Positions 3,740 to 6,842 of a DNA stretch of 6,842 bases are shown here, piece by piece. Both the position numbers and the translations under genes were made by a program. The notes under the pieces are model-generated. The model did no database searches and was not told the DNA's origin. It was given only the letters and a program-made list of their open reading frames with translations. The stretch is from Streptosporangiaceae bacterium (GTDB taxonomy: Bacteria > Actinomycetota > Actinomycetes > Streptosporangiales > Streptosporangiaceae), in contig JASIJN010000273.1 of the NCBI GenBank assembly GCA_030050125.1, forward strand, positions 1 through 6,842, written 5' to 3'. Every line of letters starts with the position of its first letter. The stretch's first letter is position 1.

Positions 3740-5098
3740 ATGAGTGACCAGACTGGGCAATCCGACAGCATCGTCGGCAGCATCAGCAGACGGGGCCTGC
3801 TGCGGGCGGCCGGCACCGGCGCAGCCGTCATGGGGGCAGGCGGGCTGCTCGAGGCATGCAGCTCCGGCATCAAGGGCGCCAGCTCGGCGTCGAGCGGCAC
3901 CAAGGCCATCACGATCGGCTGGATCCACCCGCTGACCGGCGACCTGGCCGGGTTCGGCGCGGCAGACAACTGGGTGATCTCCAAGATCAAGCAGACTGGC
4001 CCGTACAAGAACGGGTTCAAGATCGGCGGTAAGACCTACTCGGTCACCATCAAGTCCTACGACAGCCAGTCCAGCGTCACCCGGGCCGGAGACCTGGCCA
4101 GGACGGCCATCCTGAGCGACAACGTGGACCTGCTGTTCGCCTCGTCCACGCCCGAGACCGTCAACGCGGTCGCCAGCCAGGCCGAGACCCTGGGCACCCC
4201 GCTGATCTGCTCGAACATCCCGTGGGAGGCCTGGTACATCAATCTCGGGGGCAACCCGGCCAAGCCAACGCTCAAGCCCAAGTACGTGGTGATGTACTTC
4301 CTGGGCGCCGAGCACCTGGCCAAGTGCTTCATCCCGATGTGGAACCGGATCCACGCCCAGCTGCACACCAACAAGGTGGTCGCCGCGGCGTTCCCCAACG
4401 ACTCCGACGGCAACGCGTTCCGCGCGGTGTTCCCGCCGATCGTCGCGGCGGCGGGCTACACGTTCGACATGTCAGCGGCCTACCCGGACGGGACCACGAA
4501 CTACTCCTCGATGATCTCTGCGTTCAAGGCCGACAACGCGGACTTCTTCACCAACGTGCCGCTGCCGCCCGACTTCGCCACCATGTGGAAGCAGTCGATC
4601 CAGCAGGGCTTCCGGCCCAAGCTGGCGACCGTGGCCAAGGTGCTGCTGTTCCCCACCGACGCCTACGCGATGGGCTCCTCGGTGTACAACGTGGCCACCG
4701 ACACCTGGTGGGTGCCGACCCTGCCGTGGACCTCCACGTTCACCGGCGAGAGCTGCCAGACCATGGCGAACGAGTTCGAGAGCGCCACCGGCGGGCAGTG
4801 GAACGCCAACATCAGCAACTACAGCCTCTTCGAGGCGGCCCACGCCGCGCTCACCTCGGTCACCGACCCGCACGACAAGAACGAGGTCGCCGCCGCCATC
4901 CATAACGTGAACATCCACGCGCTGGCCGGACCGCTCGACTTCGCGTCCGGCGGCCCCGCGCCCGGCGTGGCGATCACCCCGCCGGCCGGCGTGCAATGGC
5001 AGAAGGGGACCAAGTACCCGCTGGAAATGCAGATCGTCGACAACACGCTGCTGCCGGAGGCGAAGATCACGGCCGACCTCCTGCCGACCAACACGTGA
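3740..5098 (+). CDS. ABC transporter substrate-binding lipoprotein, branched-chain amino acid (HAAT) type
   Basis: This is the extracellular receptor of the uptake system encoded by the following genes. The 452-residue precursor starts with a twin-arginine signal (SRRGLLRAAG, Arg17-Arg18), a hydrophobic stretch AAVMGAGGLL and a lipobox-like LEAC with Cys40. It should therefore be exported folded by Tat, lipidated and anchored on the outer face of the membrane. A Ser/Gly-rich linker (41-54) leads into the mature protein, which begins ITIGWIHPLTGDLAGFGAAD, the usual first strand and ligand loop of periplasmic-binding-protein type I (Peripla_BP_6) receptors. SYDSQSSVTRAGDLARTAIL and LLFASSTPETVNAVASQAE fit the next repeats of that fold. 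Glu at the lipobox -2 position is less common. The ligand cannot be inferred: these receptors also bind amides, urea and aromatic compounds. The stop is 4 nt before the next start. Confidence 0.92.
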   Translation: MSDQTGQSDSIVGSISRRGLLRAAGTGAAVMGAGGLLEACSSGIKGASSASSGTKAITIGWIHPLTGDLAGFGAADNWVISKIKQTGPYKNGFKIGGKTYSVTIKSYDSQSSVTRAGDLARTAILSDNVDLLFASSTPETVNAVASQAETLGTPLICSNIPWEAWYINLGGNPAKPTLKPKYVVMYFLGAEHLAKCFIPMWNRIHAQLHTNKVVAAAFPNDSDGNAFRAVFPPIVAAAGYTFDMSAAYPDGTTNYSSMISAFKADNADFFTNVPLPPDFATMWKQSIQQGFRPKLATVAKVLLFPTDAYAMGSSVYNVATDTWWVPTLPWTSTFTGESCQTMANEFESATGGQWNANISNYSLFEAAHAALTSVTDPHDKNEVAAAIHNVNIHALAGPLDFASGGPAPGVAITPPAGVQWQKGTKYPLEMQIVDNTLLPEAKITADLLPTNT

Positions 5099-5102
5099 CC
5101 GG

Positions 5103-5900
5103 ATGACCAACCCGCTGCTCGAGCTCGACCAGGTGACGAAACGGTTCGGCCGGGTCGTCGTCGCGGAGGACCTGTCCCTCGCCGTCGGCCCCGGGGAGGT
5201 GGTCGGGATCGTGGGGCCGAACGGTGCCGGCAAGACCAGCCTGTTCGGCCTCATCTCCGGCGACCTGCACCCCGGGGCCGGCGAGGTCCGTTTCGGCGGG
5301 CGCACGGTCACCAAGCTGGATGCGGCCGCGCGCTGCAGGCTGGGCATCGGCCGCACGTACCAGGTGCCGCGGCCGTTCGGGGACATGACCGTGTTCGAGA
5401 ACCTGCTCATCGCCGCACAGCAGGGCGGCGGGCTGAGGCGGCGGGCCAGCTACGCGGCCGCGATCGACGCGCTGGACCGCTGCGGCATGCCCAGCCAGGC
5501 GAACGTGCCCGCCGACCGGCTCGGCCTGCTGCAGCGCAAGCGGCTCGAGCTCGCCCGCGCCCTCGCCACGCAGCCGACGCTGCTGCTGCTCGACGAGGTG
5601 GCGGGCGGCCTCACCGACCCAGAGGTCGCCGAGCTGGTCGAGATCGTCCGCGGCATCAACGACGCGGGCATCGCGGTGATCTGGATCGAGCACGTGGTCC
5701 GGGCGCTCACCGCCGTGGTGAGCCGGCTGATCTGCCTGGCCGGCGGCAGGTTCGTGGGCGACGGTGACCCGGCCGCTGTGCTGGCCGAGCCCGCGGTCCG
5801 CGAGGTCTTCCTCGGCACCGATGTCACGGCGGCGCTGGCCGGCGGTTCCCTGGAGGCACCTTCGGAACTGGAGGGGGGCGGGGCGGTGGCGGACCCGTGA
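5103..5900 (+). CDS. livG: LivG-like ABC transporter ATP-binding protein with degenerate signature
   Basis: One of two cytoplasmic ATPases powering the transporter; the symbol denotes family, not proven substrate. The 265-residue protein has Walker A GPNGAGKTS (38-46), Q-loop Gln87 in GRTYQVPRPF, the LivG-type MTVFENLLIAA stretch, Walker B TLLLLDEVAGGL (Asp164, Glu165) and H-loop His197 in WIEHVV. The signature, where LSGGQ or LSYGQ is usual, reads LGLLQRKRLELARAL (140-154) and so lacks both the Ser and the second Gly that contact ATP. The rest of the helix is intact. This may be a subfamily trait and not damage. The last 30 residues are low-complexity. The ATG is only 4 nt past the previous stop and has no clear ribosome site, so it probably depends on translational coupling. 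Its stop overlaps the next GTG. Confidence 0.93.
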   Translation: MTNPLLELDQVTKRFGRVVVAEDLSLAVGPGEVVGIVGPNGAGKTSLFGLISGDLHPGAGEVRFGGRTVTKLDAAARCRLGIGRTYQVPRPFGDMTVFENLLIAAQQGGGLRRRASYAAAIDALDRCGMPSQANVPADRLGLLQRKRLELARALATQPTLLLLDEVAGGLTDPEVAELVEIVRGINDAGIAVIWIEHVVRALTAVVSRLICLAGGRFVGDGDPAAVLAEPAVREVFLGTDVTAALAGGSLEAPSELEGGGAVADP

Positions 5901-6700
5901 CCGCATCGGCCGCGAACAGGGACGGGGAGGCGACCGGGGAGCGACCGGACGGCGAGGCGCCGATTCTGGAACTCCGCGACCTGGTCGTGTACCACGGGCA
6001 GCTACGGGCCCTGGACGGGATCTCGCTGCGGGTGCTCCCCGGCGAGGTCTACGCGATCATCGGCGCGAACGGCGCGGGCAAGTCGACGCTGCTGCGCACG
6101 GTGGCCGGCCTGCACCACCCGACGACGGGCTCGATCCGGTTCGACGGGAAGGACGTGACCGGGCTGCGGCCCGAGCGCCGCGCCACGCGGGGGATCGTGA
6201 TGGTGCCGGAGGGCAGGCGCCTGTTCGAGTCGCTGTCGGTCGAGGAGAACCTGCAGGTCGGCGCGACGTACGCGCGGCCGGGGCCGTGGACCATCGACCG
6301 GGTGTACGAGACATTCGGCTGGATGCGAGAGCGCCGCAGGCAACTCGCCGCCCAGCTCTCCGGCGGCGAGCAGCAGACGGTCGCCATCGGCCGGGCCCTC
6401 GTCGCCAACCCCCGCATGCTGCTGCTCGACGAGCTGTCGCTCGGCCTGGCGCCCGTGGTCGTCCAGAGGATCTACGGCATGCTGCCGCAGATCCTGGCCA
6501 CCGGCCTGACCGTGCTGCTCGTCGAGCAGGACGTGAGCCAGGCGCTGCGGGTGGCCACCCACATCCATTGCCTGCTGGAGGGCCGGACCACCTTGGAGGG
6601 CCGGCCCGCCGACGTTACCGCGGACCAGGTCGAAGCCGCCTACTTCGGGCTGGCGGGCGCTGCCTCGGCCGACCACCCCGGCGAAGGGAGTGAGCCGTAA
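5897..6700 (+). CDS. livF: LivF-like ABC transporter ATP-binding protein
   Basis: The second ATPase of the transporter, expected to pair with the LivG-like subunit. The 267-residue product has a polar N-terminal extension of about 22 residues, Walker A GANGAGKST (56-64), the VPEGRRLFESLSVEENLQVGA region typical of LivF (103-122), a canonical LSGGEQQ signature (154-160), Walker B MLLLDELSLGLAP (Asp178, Glu179) and VEQDV where other ABC proteins have the H-loop His. Gln there (Gln211) is normal for LivF. The GTG start overlaps the preceding stop (GTGA), and the TAA stop overlaps the permease ATG (TAATG), so translation is coupled throughout. With the partner's signature degenerate and this one canonical but without the switch His, the two ATP sites may be unequal. 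The alternative start would lie within the extension. Confidence 0.95.
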   Translation: MTASAANRDGEATGERPDGEAPILELRDLVVYHGQLRALDGISLRVLPGEVYAIIGANGAGKSTLLRTVAGLHHPTTGSIRFDGKDVTGLRPERRATRGIVMVPEGRRLFESLSVEENLQVGATYARPGPWTIDRVYETFGWMRERRRQLAAQLSGGEQQTVAIGRALVANPRMLLLDELSLGLAPVVVQRIYGMLPQILATGLTVLLVEQDVSQALRVATHIHCLLEGRTTLEGRPADVTADQVEAAYFGLAGAASADHPGEGSEP

Positions 6701-6842
6701 TGGCGTGGGTGAACGCCATCATCCAGGGGGTGCTGACCGGCGGGCTCTACGCGCTGTTCGCCTGCGGGCTGTCGCTGATATTCGGGGTGATGAAGGTCGT
6801 GAACCTTGCCCACGGCGACCTCGCGGTGGTCGCGGGCTACCT
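6700..6842 (+). CDS. livH: LivH-like permease, 5' part cut by the window edge
   Basis: Forty-seven codons are visible: MAWVNAIIQGVLTGGLYALF, then ACGLSLIFGVMKVVNLAHGD, then LAVVAGY. This is the first membrane segment and the GVMxVVNLAHGD motif of the LivH-type inner-membrane permeases (BPD_transp_2 family), which form the translocation channel with LivM. The ATG at 6700 overlaps the previous stop in TAATG and is preceded by GGGAG. The complete protein should be close to 290 residues. A LivM-like permease should follow outside the window. Confidence 0.93.
   Translation, partial: MAWVNAIIQGVLTGGLYALFACGLSLIFGVMKVVNLAHGDLAVVAGY

Noticed and set aside
4472..5410. Long minus-strand frame over the receptor and LivG-like genes
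   Set aside because: A shadow of high-GC codon bias; the plus-strand genes carry all conserved motifs.

Overview
The window is high-GC DNA of the kind found in Actinomycetota (a Streptomyces/Streptosporangium-like soil actinomycete is the best guess). The basis is the strong G/C preference at third codon positions in the 3740-6842 operon, GTG starts, candidate leaderless promoters with TANNNT -10 boxes, and an MsrA of the form I associate with streptomycetes. It splits into an accessory-looking left part (1 to about 1910, all genes on the minus strand), msrA (1908-2567, minus), a 1.17 kb gene-free spacer (2568-3739), and a plus-strand transporter operon that runs off the right edge.

Left part, read along the minus strand from msrA: a small protein with a C-terminal winged-helix-like segment (1359-1715) follows a good promoter (TTGACA-N18-TACGAT). 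Next is a NYN/PIN-like (LabA/DUF88-type) putative ribonuclease (607-1224). A detached 3' end of a second msrA copy (456-533) comes next, and then a HicB-type antitoxin gene (195-410) that overlaps a hicA toxin gene broken by a one-base frameshift. The antitoxin ATG directly abuts a perfect 10-bp-arm inverted repeat that overlaps a possible -10 box.

The most unusual structure is a direct repeat: 78 bp of the msrA 3' end (1936-2013) recurs exactly 1480 bp away at 456-533, with 74/78 identity, and all four differences are synonymous. The nuclease and winged-helix genes lie between the copies. An intact gene whose 3' end is duplicated at the far side of a short lower-GC segment is the layout left by site-specific insertion into a gene 3' end. 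Recombination between two diverged msrA alleles would also fit. No integrase is present, so this is a hypothesis.

Right part: a Tat-type lipoprotein substrate-binding protein (3740-5098), a LivG-like ATPase (5103-5900), a LivF-like ATPase (5897-6700) and the start of a LivH-like permease (6700 onward) are coupled by a 4-nt gap, a GTGA overlap and a TAATG overlap. They form a branched-chain-amino-acid-type (HAAT family) uptake operon; a LivM-like permease is expected beyond the edge. The substrate cannot be told from sequence. The LivG-like protein has a strongly degenerate ABC signature, whereas its LivF-like partner has a canonical one.

The 1.17 kb spacer between the divergent msrA and transporter operon holds no convincing gene. 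It holds a nested palindrome in the msrA leader, a 29-bp-period repeat pair, several short inverted repeats and one terminator-like hairpin.
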